Assembly (NCBI GenBank): GCA_003971905.1
Contig: RSEE01000125.1
Location: 62,001-126,000, forward strand
Direction: 5' to 3'
DNA: 64,000 nt
DNA from: Moniliella sp. 'wahieum'
Lineage: Eukaryota > Basidiomycota > Moniliellomycetes > Moniliellales > Moniliellaceae
Both the position numbers and the translations under genes were made by a program. The first letter of the stretch is position 1. Each line of letters starts with the position of its first letter. Below, piece by piece: positions 43,533 to 54,373 of the stretch. Under the pieces are notes generated by a model, which saw only the letters and a list, made by a program, of their open reading frames with translations, did not search any database and was not told the origin of the DNA.

Positions 43533-46165
43533 TTACAAGCCCAAGGTAAGCATGATCAGCACGCCGAGGGTGGCGATGATGAAGCCACAGAGCAAGGTGG
43601 CCACTCCGCCCGACTTGACGAAATCCTTGACGGCCAAGTACCGTTCGCCCATGCTGTCCTCGAGCGAAGCGGCGGTCATGTTGGGGAAGCCTGAGACGGG
43701 CAGGCCCATGGCCGCGCTCGCGGCCAGGGTGGAGGCCATGATGAGCAAGCGCGGGTGGGGAACGTCGAGGCTCTCGCCTACCTGCGCCGCGATCGGCAAT
43801 CAAGACGGCTGCAATGGTGTGGGAGATGAAGGTGGCAACGATTAGCGAGAGGGCGAGCAGGCTGCACATGACCTGGGCCAAGGACATGGACTTGACGTAG
43901 CTCTGGATCAGTTCGTCCAGGCTCTCCAACAAGCCCGAGGCGGTGACGGCTTTGCCCAGTGCGATGCCGCCATGGCGAGGAACAAGACGGTCCAGAGAAA
44001 GTTGTTAAAGTCCTCCTTGCTGAGGATGCCCGTGCCAAAGAAAATGATAATGGGAAGTAGAGCCACAACGCCCATGTCGCCAAGAATGTACTCAAAGTTA
44101 CGCTCCACGCACCAGAGGAAAATCGTACCAACGCACACGGCCGCAATGAACCATTGCAATCGCGAAAACGACTCCGAGGGCGGATTGACCTTGCGGATCA
44201 CCACCCCTTTGCCCGACCGTAAATCCGTAGCAGCAACAGCCACACACCACCACGCTCACCCCGGACACGGGAGCGTAATGGCAAACCACTGGAGCCAACC
44301 AATGGGGTCTTTCATGTACTGCAGCGCAATCAGGTTCTGCGGCGAAGCAATGGGCGACGTTTGTCCACCAATATTCGCGGCCAACGCAATGCCCATGATG
44401 AGCGCACGCGCATAGGACGAACCAACGGGCAAGGTACGCAGAATGGGTTGGATCAGACTAAACATGAGCACCGGCGCAGCCACGTTGGACACCCACATGC
44501 TGGCAAAGGCGGCTACTGCCATATGGGCAAGGAGCACGGTGCTGGGTCGGGTACCGGCCAGGCGAAGGACCTTGACAGCGATCACCTTGTCAATCCCGTA
44601 CTTGCTCAGTGCCGCAGCCAAGGTGAACCCACCCAGGAGCAAACACATGTTGGGCGCAAACATTTGGAGGAAAATCCACTTGGCCGTCTCGTTGGCTTCG
44701 AGGCGTCGGTCCTTACCATCGTCGCTACGTGCGACGCGGAGGACGACGACCAAAAGAGGCACGAGGAACGAAGTGACAAAGAGCGGAATCACCTCGGTCG
44801 CCCAAAGGATGGTGCAAAGAGTCAAGAGCGCAAGGCAATTTTGTTCTTCGACCCGATCAAAAAAGCGCAGCATGGGCAGCTTGAGCACCGCAGCAAACAC
44901 CCCCAGCGCCACGAGTAGCTGCACAGTGCTCACCCCCAACCAGCTTGGCAGCGTGACCGCACCCACAAGCGGCACGCGCACCCTCCACGGAGTCACTTGC
45001 GCCTCTTCTTTCCTCCCGCCGCCCATCACGTCGCGACCCAACGTTGCGCCCTGGGCCTTGCGTTCGATCCCAATCATCTCACGCCAGACAGTTTGCGCTG
45101 CCAGACGACCTCTTCGCGCAAATGGGTTTTGAGCTGGTTGAGGCCAGCTCGAGTTGTCGTGGGTGTTGACCGTAGCAAAGAGGGCGACGACGCGGGTGAT
45201 GCGTGCCTGGAGCACGTTCTTAGCAGTCTCGGTGAACGGGTACTGCTTGTCCACCACCGTAGTCAGGTACCCATCCTTCAAGGAGTGACAAATCTTGTCG
45301 TACTTTTTGAGGATCTTCTTCATGCCCAAGCGGTTGAGGTGGACAAACTGTTGCAGCTCACTGAGCGAACAAAGAGGTCGGTCAGACGACGCTTAACGTG
45401 ATCCGCACATCAATTGCATAGTCGTCCTCTGACTCCCAAATCGAAACGCCCCTCCTGGTCGAGGCGGACGCGGCCGAGGCTTCGGTGCGTGCGGCCGAGT
45501 GGGAACGAACGGTGCGCAGCGGGTTCCAGCTGCCGGTTGAGGTGGTGCGTTTGCGCTGCGACTGGGTGCGCGCGCGGCCGGACGTTCGGAAGCAGTGCGG
45601 GACGCAGCACGTGCATGTGCATTGGCCGAGTGGTCGTAGGCCAAGGCACGAGCATGGTCCGCATGCACACTCGACTCGGACGAGCGGCGACGACGGCGAC
45701 TGGCGTACGGCGGCAGCGGGCGGTTGGACAGGCCCGATTCGTTCGGCTCCCGCGCCTCCAATCAGCTTCTTCCTCATCACTGTCCTCCTCCTCGTCCGAG
45801 TCGAGCGCCAGCTCCTCCTGCTCCGCCAGCTTCACGTCCTCCTCCACATGGTCCACGTCGGCGGCCAAGCGGCGCTCCTGGCTCTGGTAGAAGCGGACAA
45901 TCTTGCCCAACTCGGCATCGAGCAGCGGAACAAACACGGCATCGGTCTTGCTGCCGAGCGGGTCCTCGTGCTGGAGAAGGGCGGCGCTCTCGCTCTCAAT
46001 GTCGTGGTCCGGCTGGCTGGTCGGGGTGGTCGTGGTAGGGGGCGGGGTGGCCATCGTACAGCCCCTTTCGAGGGTGTAGATGGTTTTCTTGAGATGGTCG
46101 TAGTCCAGATACGCGTCCCGCCACTCGGGGACGCTGTTGAACTGGAGGCTGTGGGAGAACTTCAT
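43533..46165 (-). CDS. SPX-domain phosphate transporter, Pho87/Pho90/Pho91 type (DASS/SLC13 family)
   Basis: Low-affinity phosphate transport at plasma membrane or vacuole, gated by inositol pyrophosphates through the SPX domain. MKFSHSLQFNSVPEWRDAYL, DYDHLKKTIYTLE (46165) is the first SPX block; FVPLLDAELGKIVRFYQSQE is the second; LQQFVHLNRLGMKKILKKYD with KICHSLKDGYL is the third, with the lysine cluster that binds inositol phosphates. Transporter part: SWLGVSTVQLLVALGVFAA, LLTLCTILWATEVIPLFVTS, ANETAKWIFLQMFAPNMCLL, HMAVAAFASMWVSNVAAPVL, GIALAANIGGQTSPIASPQN (the Na/anion SNT-type motif), ending AVKDFVKSGGVATLLCGFII and MLTLGL at 43533. Acidic EEEDSDEEE linker sits inside the SPX domain. 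Frame steps or introns near 45770, 45370, 44270, 43960 and 43800. Convergent with the SIM-RING gene. Confidence 0.94.
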
Positions 46166-47593
46166 GGTCCTCGCAGGCCAGCGACGGTGGGGGCAGAGCA
46201 AGCGAGGGCAGCGGCAAACCAAGGAAGGGGTGGCGCCACGCCAGGCGTCCCCTGGCGTCCCTGGGCGCGGCCTGGTTAGGCCAGGCGAAGGCGTGCTGCC
46301 CACTGCAAGGTTCAACTTGCTGCTGCTCAGCCCGCCTGGGGCGTCGCACACACTGGCCCCGCGGCCCACCCCCCCCCCCCCCCCCGCAACACCCACACTG
46401 CCCCTGTGCCCCACGCCACGCGGTGAAACCCGTGCTTAGCTAACCAAATGCAATGGGCGATGCACGGCGGCGGGCGCTGCATGGGTGGGTTTAACGTAAA
46501 ATTTACCCTCCAGCCCTTTTGCCCTGATCGAGATCGAGGCTGGAGGGCCACCAGGCAACTTCAACACCAGCTCCAAGCACCCCCAACCGCCATCAACTCA
46601 CCAGGCACTGTGACATGCTAGCGGGCGTCGTCTCGGTTTGGAATGGGTAGGTAAGCGTAAGCGCCCCACGTAGCCACCCCCGTCTCTCCGCCGCGCCAGA
46701 CGATGTAGACGGACGTCGAATGTGCCGCAGCGCATCTCATATCCATGACATTGACAGTCGGTCCTAGTCAGAACAGTAGCTTTGTATAGATCCCCCTGTT
46801 CCGATTATTTATCTACTTTGGCTGCTGCCTGTGCCTGCCGTTTCTGCGTGGTATATGAAGCTAGCCACTCCTGTCGGCACGAGATCACGATCGCACTACG
46901 CCGGAGATCAGAATCGAGGAGCACTCGTAGATAGACAGTAAGCAAGTATGCTCTCCGCAACTCGCTCTGGCCGCGCATTCGACCTGCCCGTCTGGCATTC
47001 TGAGATCTGAGACCGGATTGATGGAAGGAGATGATTTACGCACGGGCGGCGTGGCGTGGCATGCGCGTGGCCCTGTCGGGATAGTCGATATAGCAGCGAG
47101 ATGGTCATCCATTTGCGACGAATGATCGCCCCCGTCCAGAGCGTGAGCGCCGAGACACCCGCCGGCGCGCGTGCGTGCCTCAGGCCTCCGACCCCATACA
47201 GAGGCGCTTTCCAGCGTCCTTGTCCATCCGTCACGCGTCGCATGTCACCGCCGCCGCTCTGGCTTGGCGCTGTCGCAGAGCGTAGACAGCACGCCCGCCG
47301 CCAAGGTGCGCCCAGGTGGAACAAGCGGAGAGCGATGCGAGCATCTGCCGTGCGTTCTTTGTACATACCCCCGCGTCTGCCCGTCTGATGCGTCTGCGTA
47401 CTTGTACGCACGCTTCAAGCTTCCGCTTCAAGGCACACTGGCTTGGCACTTGCCACACTCGCCCCTGCCGCCTGCTCCCCTTGCTATCAGTGTGGCTCCT
47501 CGGCGGCGCGCATGGTGCTGATGGCGGTATAAGCGCAGCGCAGCCGAGCCGGTACTTCCACCATCACCCTCATCCCCCCCCTCCAAGGCAGAG
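46166..47593. other. Intergenic region between the phosphate transporter and the hydrolase
   Basis: 1.4 kb between divergent genes. A long C run lies near 46373-46385, and TAGGTAAGCGTAAGCGCC near 46648. Leftward frames (46908-47411) have no recognisable motif. No gene supported. Confidence 0.5.
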
Positions 47594-49558
47594 ATGTTGG
47601 CCTCAACCGCGCTCAAGTTGGCTGCTGCGACGGGCATCGTTGCCGCCGCCTTGCATCCTGGCCCTCCTGTCCGCCGCCCTCTGTCCCATCCATCAGGGGG
47701 CTCACTGGGAATAACCCCTCGCTCGAATCCCAGGGCGACGCCTGGCTTTCTCTGGCTCACACCATGGATCCGCCGATGGGACCGCCGATGGGACCGCCGA
47801 TGGGACCACCAACGGATCCGGCTCAGGCTCCGACTTGGGCGACCCAACTGGAAGCGGAAGTCCCTCCTCCTCTTCTGACTCCTCTTCTTCAGGGGGATCC
47901 GACTCAGACGACGACGTGCCTTACCTAGCCAGTGAAGTATGGAACGCCAGTGTCTATGCCCGCGATCGCTACAGCCCGGGGGACACCATCCCTGGCGCAC
48001 GGCAGCAAGATACCTGGAACCAAACTGCCATTCTCACCATTGACGGTACGGATGACATGAGCCAGAATCCCAGTGCGAAACGGTGTTTATTGCCACCGCC
48101 CCCAACACGGGCTCCTTTCCATCGGTTGGGAAACGCTGCCGTCAGTCTTGGGATTTGACCTGATGCGCGACCTTTGGGTGTCCTCGCCCGATGAGGAGGC
48201 GGCTTTCCGCACCAGGCCGAACCGGGCGAGTCGCCGTGCTGGTTCTGGTTCTGGTTCTGGTTCCGGCCCCGGCTCCGGCTCTGGCTCCGGCTCTAGTACT
48301 AGTGCCAGCTCCAACTCTAGATCGGGCTCCGGCTCTGACTCGGATGCTGATGGACAAGGGGCTGTTTTCCCCTACTACATTGAGCATGGGAAGAATACAT
48401 CGCTCATTAAGAGGGCAGTCATTGCGATTCCTGGGGTTCCGCGGGACACTTGGAAAGCAGTGAATGAAGTACGCAACTCGCTCATCTGCACCGCCTATGC
48501 CAACGACACCGACCTCGACCTGTCCGAAATTTTGATCCTCGGTCCGACCTGGTTAACGCAGGACGACATCAAGGCCGGTGCGGGCGAGGCCAAGGATTGT
48601 ACTGGCCCTCGGGAAATGGGTGGGGCACGGGCATTCCTTCGGCCGGACCCAATGGGGTGAGCATATCCGCCTTTAGTGCGCTCGACGCGTTGGTCAACAT
48701 GTTGTTTGACAACTCGAACTTCCCTCGTTGAACAATGTCGTGATTGCGGGCCATTCACTGGGAGGTTCATTGAGCCAGCGCTACGCTACCATTCGTGGTG
48801 TCACAGATGACGATCCTGATCTGATCTACTGGGCAGGAAACCCGTCGGTGTATACCTGGCCCTCGCCCCGCCGGCCAGTGAACAAGATCAAGGGCTCGTC
48901 ATGCAATAGCACACGCAACCAATGGCCGTATGGTCTGGACCTGACCAACTCATCTTTGACCCTCTCGTACAATCCGGTGCCGCCACGCGTTGCCGGAGCG
49001 CAAGGCCACCTCTGCCACCCTCCGGAGTCAGTACCTTGCCCGTCATGTCCACTTTGCGTGTGGCCTCAGTGATGATCTGGAGGGAGCACCGCAGTGCGAG
49101 GCCGCTTACCAAGGCAACACCCATCTTAACCGCTGCCGAAACTTCCAAGCCAAGTGCTGGCTGAACCTGCGGGCAACAATCAGACTTGGAGCTACGTCCC
49201 CAACGTCGCTCACCAAGAATACCTCGTACGTCCTCTCTGCCCTTTCTCTCGCGGTGACTTTTTACGGTTGTAGAATTCAGACTAATGCAGAACCCGAATC
49301 CAGATGTTCTCGGCACCATCGACGCAGAAAATTTTGTTTATCAATTCCCTCAACGATCGTTTTGCCGCCGTGCGCTCCACCAACTCATCTGCCGGTCACT
49401 CGGGAAATGGATTGACGGGTACCCGGTCCCCCGGAGAAAATACCACTACGACGTCGCCAGAGCAACAGAGCAAGCGCGGCCTCGTTGATGGGTCTCCCTG
49501 CTTCACCTTGGCTTGGGCCTCTGCTTTGCTGGTGATGGGTCTGACATGGCGGATTTGA
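47594..49558 (+). CDS. Secreted, probably GPI-anchored alpha/beta hydrolase
   Basis: Cell-surface serine hydrolase (esterase/lipase-like) of a fungal family of unclear substrate. MLASTALKLAAATGIVAAAL (47594) is a signal peptide. A Gly/Ser/Asp linker follows (three near-identical GATGGGACCGCC units at 47776-47810, then Ser/Gly-rich), then DVPYLASEVWNASVYARDRY and NQTAILTIDGTDDMSQ. A second Gly/Ser-repeat segment (48235-48345) is inserted before IPGVPRDTWKAVNEVRNSLI and SEILILGPTWLTQDDIKAG. The nucleophile elbow is NNVVIAGHSLGGSLSQRYA (48730), then DLIYWAGNPSVYTWPSPRRP and NQWPYGLDLTNSS as in the family, and a conserved-looking DDLEGAPQCEAAYQGN. The end is Ser/Thr-rich followed by FTLAWASALLVMGLTWRI, a GPI-attachment-type tail stopping at 49558. 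Frame changes near 48080, 48620, 48725, 49000 and 49310. Confidence 0.83.
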
Positions 49559-50727
49559 ATTAGTACCATACTGTCCTCTCATTTTTCTATTCCATACCCT
49601 CTGTCTCGTTTGCTTCCGTACACAGTTGATATGGACACGGTTCCGCTTGGCTCTACCCTGCTTGCGAATACAGTCAGGCTAATCGTGTCCTTCCTCTCGA
49701 CATGTCGCAGTAGCACTCCCCCACCCGCCCCGCTGATGCCCCTGATAGATGCCCCCATGACCGAGACGTCGTCCGCGTTCCCAGCGTATGACCACAGCTT
49801 TCCAAACTGATTACTCTGTACCTGCCTGGTAGGCAGCACCCGATCGTCGCTGCACTCGAGCAAGCTCGACGGCCTGTGCCACTGTGCTCTATACACAACT
49901 CAACGCTTGTGCTTTGCCCCATCTGTTCCTTCCCGGGGCGCTACCGCTCCCTACAGGGCACGGGCACATTTGTTGGACGCCACCGACTTCTCTAAGTAAG
50001 ATCAAGCGCGTTAGCGGTGGTGGTGCACACGCAGCTATACAAGTGGCAGAACCGCTGGGCCAGATTATGGGGTTGAGATGGCGAATTCCGTTCGCCGCTT
50101 GCACCCTCGCTATTCAGTGGTTTGATAGGAAACTAAGAATGCGCCAATGATGGAGCTCACTGGCAGAGCGTGATCCACCATGAGCGCGGCCCAAGGGGCA
50201 AAAGATATATGCCCCTGCGTCCTTGACTTCCACCCGTTGTCGCGATACGAATAGTACGTCATGCTCTCTCCCATCTCCAAAGCCAGTACTGGGTCTTGGT
50301 CTAGGAATTCGACCTACTCCCCTCCCCTTGCTCACCGTCTCGGCTTCAGGCCCAAGCACAGACGTGGGGAAGAGCCGCTGCCTCGCTCTCTCCTTTTGGT
50401 CTTGGCCCAGACGGGCCAATGACGATGATGGTCCGATTCCCTCGTCCCCTCATTGCTTCGCCTCCCGGCTTCCCCTTCGGGGACCTTCGGCGACCTTCGG
50501 CGATGTTTTTTTTTTCTTCCAAGACGCCCCGCTCCCCTCTGGTGTTCCTCTCCTATCTGTATGTGAACCTTCTCTCTCACTCGGCTGTCAAAATGATCAC
50601 GTAGCCCACCAGAGCCAGGCGAGAAGGAGAGGAAGAAGATAGTCATCAGCCAGCGCATCAGCCAGCCCGCTCCGTCCCAAGCGTGGTTCCCGTACTTCCA
50701 CGCCCACGCCCACGCTCACGCTCACGC
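49559..50727. other. Convergent 3' region between the hydrolase and PEX14
   Basis: 1.2 kb with no gene I can support. A T run at 50505-50515 and repeated CTTCGGGGACCTTCGGCGAC near 50477. An array of GCTCACGCTCACGC-type words at 50702-50730 overlaps the PEX14 end. Confidence 0.45.
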
Positions 50728-51834
50728 TCACACCTCTGCTGGGTCACGACCATCCGCGGTACCGGGGAACGAGGGAGGAGGACTAGCATCCTGGGAAGGG
50801 GTCGAACTTTCCGACAGTTGCCAGGCTGGAATGGTAGGTTTGGGCGCGTCAGGCACTGGTGTTGAGCCGAGGCAGAAGGCGCAACGGGGGGAAGGGCAGA
50901 TCCCAAACCCATTGGGTGCCTCGTTATCCTTCTTGTCGTCGTCGGGCAGCTGTTGCCAGGCTGGGATGGTTGGTTTGCGGCCAACTGCCAGCTGGGCACC
51001 GAGGGGCGAGGCATCGATGGCCTGGGTGGCGCCGAGGAAGCGGTGGCAACGCCGCTGCCTGGGGAGGCAGGCGCTGCGGTGCGCGATACAAAGAGGGTCT
51101 TGAGGCTCTTGACTTCGGTGGTGATGCCGTCGAGCGCGGCTTTTGGGCCTCCTTGTGCGCATCAAACATACGGTTCAGCTGCGCGTTCACATCGTCTACT
51201 TGGCGTTGCAACTGGCGGATTTCTTGGTCGCACTGCGCCTCGCGCTTATCAGCTTGCTTGAGTGCGTCGTGCACGTCCTGCGTAGCAGCGAGCACGAGCG
51301 CTTGCTGCGCGTCCAGACCGGCCTTGGCAGCCGCGTGGCACTGTCCAACGACGCCAGCTGCTTCTCCACCGCATCGTACCGCGCCGTCAGCGCAGCCAGT
51401 CGGCTTCCAGCGCATTGTTCGACGGCGGTTGGAGGTACGGGTAGAGCCAGCGCTTGCCCAGCGCGTACAGGCCATACCCCACCCCACCACCAACGAGACA
51501 TGATGAACCAGTCGCGCCAGTCGCTCGGAGCGCGCGCGGCGGCGGTGGTGGCGCATACCCAGTGGCAGGGGCGGGGTAGCCATACGCACCGGCCGAAGCA
51601 GGGCCAGGCGCAGGCGCCGCACCGGCACGCGAAATGGCCGCGTCGACTTCGCTGGAGGAAGACCCTTGGATTCGAGAAAGGCGATGGCTGGGAGAGGGGG
51701 GCGGAGGCCACGCTCGGGTGGCGGAGGAAGCTGAGAGCGACTGGACAACTCGGGGCGCAGGCTGGAGGGCGAGGGCGCAGGCGCGATGGCCGGCGCCTCC
51801 TCGGCGGGCGGCAGGCCACAGCAGCGTCGGACAT
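50728..51834 (-). CDS. PEX14: Peroxin-14, peroxisomal docking complex
   Basis: Peroxisomal membrane docking protein for the Pex5/Pex7 import receptors. MSDAAVACRPPRR starts at 51834; the conserved N-terminal domain is split over frames as VALSFLRHPSVASAPLSQ and IAFLESKGLPPAEVDAAISR, the Pex5-binding helices. A Pro/Ala/Gly/Tyr linker leads to the membrane segment DWRDWFIMSLVVGGVGYGLY, ALGKRWLYPYLQPP, and a coiled coil LTARYDAVEKQLASLD, DKREAQCDQEIRQLQRQVDD, VNAQLNRMFDAHKEAQKA. The C-terminus has PTIPAWQQLPDDDKKDNEAP and, 45 residues later, PTIPAWQLSESS; fungal Pex14 proteins usually have one IPAWQ-like motif. Ends DGRDPAEV at 50728. Frame steps near 51680, 51490, 51400 and 51130. Other open frames on both strands here are shadows. 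Confidence 0.9.
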
Positions 51835-52962
51835 GGGGGGGCGCGAGCCCAGCGGCGCCTTCGGGTGGATGACTGCGGGCCGGCTCGCGTCGGCCCAACT
51901 CGGCTCGGCTTGGTCCGAACAGCCAGAGGGGCAGGGCTGCCAGGGAAGCACAGTGGCTCCCACGAAGAACCCGCCACTCGGTAAAAGTTTCACCCGCCCA
52001 GCGCGTGTGAATGGCAGACGCGCCAGATCGAGACAGCTTCTGGCTGGCTTCAACCCCCAGGTATATAAAACACAACCCAGGTATAAAGCACACGTCCCCT
52101 CCCACAAGCTACTGGTATAGGATTGACGTTCATGCATGCACGTTCTTGGATCATCGCTCATATGACTGCCCTCATTCATGTGCACTCGCTTGTCGCACCC
52201 AGTTTGGAAGCGAATGGCCAGAGCCAGAAAAGGTCCAGACCTTCTGGCAACTCCATCGGCCTCTTGGTTGGGTTAGCAAGAGCTAGCAGCACACGTCCGA
52301 TCAACGAGCCCGGTATAAAGGCGTAGCGTTTCTTTTCCTCCCTGTCTTAATTCAGCTTCTTGCAAATGATGTCAATGCAGGCGTAAGACCGCGTGAAACT
52401 GTCTGACGCAACACGCGCTCCACCCGACAGTAATAGAAGAAGTGGACAACTCATTGAAGCTGAACAAGAGGGTCAATAACAGCGTCCGACATAACGGAAG
52501 GGCGCGCGAGCGCATTTGCAACAGTTAGGAGGAATTCCATTGCGGGTCGTTGGGAATCCAACCAAAGTGAATAATGTGGCGGCAGCGCCTCCCATCTGGC
52601 TAGGCCGAACCGAGGACTCATTAACACCCAACTGAGTGTACGCTCTCTAGGGGCGGGGAAAGCAGGTATTTGATTCGGGGAAAAGAAAACTGGGAGAAGG
52701 TGCAGAATGTGCCCGAGGTGGACATGCAACACCACAGAAGAGAGTTTGTTTACCGTGGCGTTCACAAGACCAAGACCGATTGGGCACCATTAGGAAAGAG
52801 ATGAGGAAAGAGAACCAGTGCGGGTCGTCTGGAGACGTGTGTTAGGCCAATGGGCTGAGGATCCTACGTTGGCAGTCACGGGCCATGGATGGAGGTGTGG
52901 CAAGAGGCCAAGGAGGCGGGAGGGCGGCCGGCCGTGTCAGTGAACAACTCAGACACCTACAT
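51835..52962. other. Intergenic region between TOM7 and PEX14
   Basis: 1.1 kb with the PEX14 promoter and TOM7 3' flank. Three TATA-like words on the + strand: TATATAAAA near 52062, GTATAAAGC near 52080 and GTATAAAGG near 52312, without a recognisable + strand gene downstream. A leftward open frame (52451-52765) lacks an ATG. Confidence 0.4.
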
Positions 52963-53286
52963 CTACCGTAGGCGGAGGGCTGGGATGACGTACTTGATCA
53001 AGTTAGGCTGGGGGTTGGAGCTGGTCCAGCCGAGGTAAACAACGAACGGGACCCAGGCGTAGTGCAGCACATCTTTGCCCGTCTCGATGGCGGTGGAGAT
53101 ATAACCCTACAGGATATGAGGAAAGTGGGAAGAAGTCAACATGTTGTCAACAGAGGAGGTTTTCGCGCGCCTCGCCATTCATGCCCATCATGTTTGTAGC
53201 CACAGCGAGGCTCAGGAAGACGGGGGGGGAGCGATGCACAGAGGGGATAAGAATCGCACCTTTTGCTCTTCGGACAGCAGCGCCAT
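52963..53286 (-). CDS. TOM7: TOM7, small subunit of the mitochondrial outer-membrane translocase
   Basis: Tom7 modulates TOM complex assembly and has one membrane helix. Exon 1 (53286-53260) encodes MALLSEEQK; exon 2 (53106-52963) encodes GYISTAIETGKDVLHYAWVP, FVVYLGWTSSNPQPN and LIKYVIPALRLR before TAG at 52965-52963. The predicted 56-residue product has the Tom7 layout: short cytosolic N-terminus with the LSEE motif, a helix, the invariant-type WVPFVVYLG and Pro-rich turn. The intron (53107-53259, 153 bp) has donor GTGCGA, which is unusual for this window, and acceptor CTGTAG. No other frame explains the exon 2 conservation. It sits in an otherwise empty region. Confidence 0.9.
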
Positions 53287-54373
53287 TGTGAGAGAGACGA
53301 GGATGGGGGTGGCAGAGAGAGGTGGCGGTGTGTGAAAGAAGGCTGGCCGAGCGCGAGACTGCGAAAAGCTCAGCCGGGGCGCTTCCATCGACCATCGTTT
53401 TCCGCTGCCACGAATCGCATGATCGCTGACCGAGATGATGTCGACAATCCTAGGGAGGAGGGGCAGCCACGAGCAGCTGTCGATGATCGATGACGTCGAT
53501 GATGTGGGAAACTTGAAATCAACCAAGGACCATCCAATTCCGCCTCCCCATAGCATGGCCCAGCCTCTGAACGTTCAGTTGAACAGAGCAAGCACCATCC
53601 AGCAACGTTGGATGGGTCAAATTTGCTTCTGCCGGTCACGCGCCAAGTCGCACAGGCCATCCCACACGCCATAAGCACACGCGCCCAGACTCTCGCTCAC
53701 CCCGGAAGAGACTCGCGAGGACGATTAATGATTTCGCTCGTTGGCTGCATATGCCCAACAAAGGACTCGGACCCCAGGAGGAATCGTGGTGGGCACGGCC
53801 CATCCAAAGCCGAGGTGCCACCAGTAATAGTGGCATAGTAGAGCTGCCCAACCGCCGTGTCCACTCGGCCTGCTCGCTGGGCGTGCACGGTCGAAGATCT
53901 GACTAGTGACTGTCGGTGCAACAAGCCATGCGGTGATGACGCGATGACGGCCATGAAACGCCGTCCGTTTGGGGGGAGAGGCGGTTTATTTGTTGGCCAG
54001 TGAAAGTTACAGGACCCGAGTGCAATGCCAGACGGATCGGCGGTGGGACTACATGGGGCCCATCAGGCACGGCTACTGCTGCACGACACTCCCTCGGCGA
54101 CGCTCGGCCGAGACGTCGGGGGAAAAGCAGGTTGGCGCGTGAAGGCCAGCTTGCACACCCGCACCTGAAATCCCCAGTTTTAGGGCTGCCTTGGCCGAGC
54201 AACCCTTGGCGCCGCCCCTCGGCACGCACTGCGCCAGTCTCTCTCCAGCCGTCCCAGGCGGTCCCCCTCGCGCATCTTCTCCCTTCCCCCATCCCGACGC
54301 CCCCACCGCCGTTGGCTGGGTTGCTCCTGCCACCATCTCCCCACCCCCACTCCCTCCTCCTCCTCCTTCCAGC
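53287..54373. other. Divergent promoter region between TOM7 and the FAD oxidoreductase
   Basis: 1.1 kb between divergent starts, shared promoter space. A GACTAGTGACT word lies near 53901. No gene supported; the leftward frames antisense to the FAD gene start are shadows. Confidence 0.45.

Noticed and set aside
46908-47411. Minus-strand frame of 167 codons
   Set aside because: No motif, composition of chance GC-rich sequence, no splice support.
52451-52765. Minus-strand frame with hydrophobic start, resembling a signal peptide
   Set aside because: Begins with GTG, not ATG, and shows no homology I recognise.
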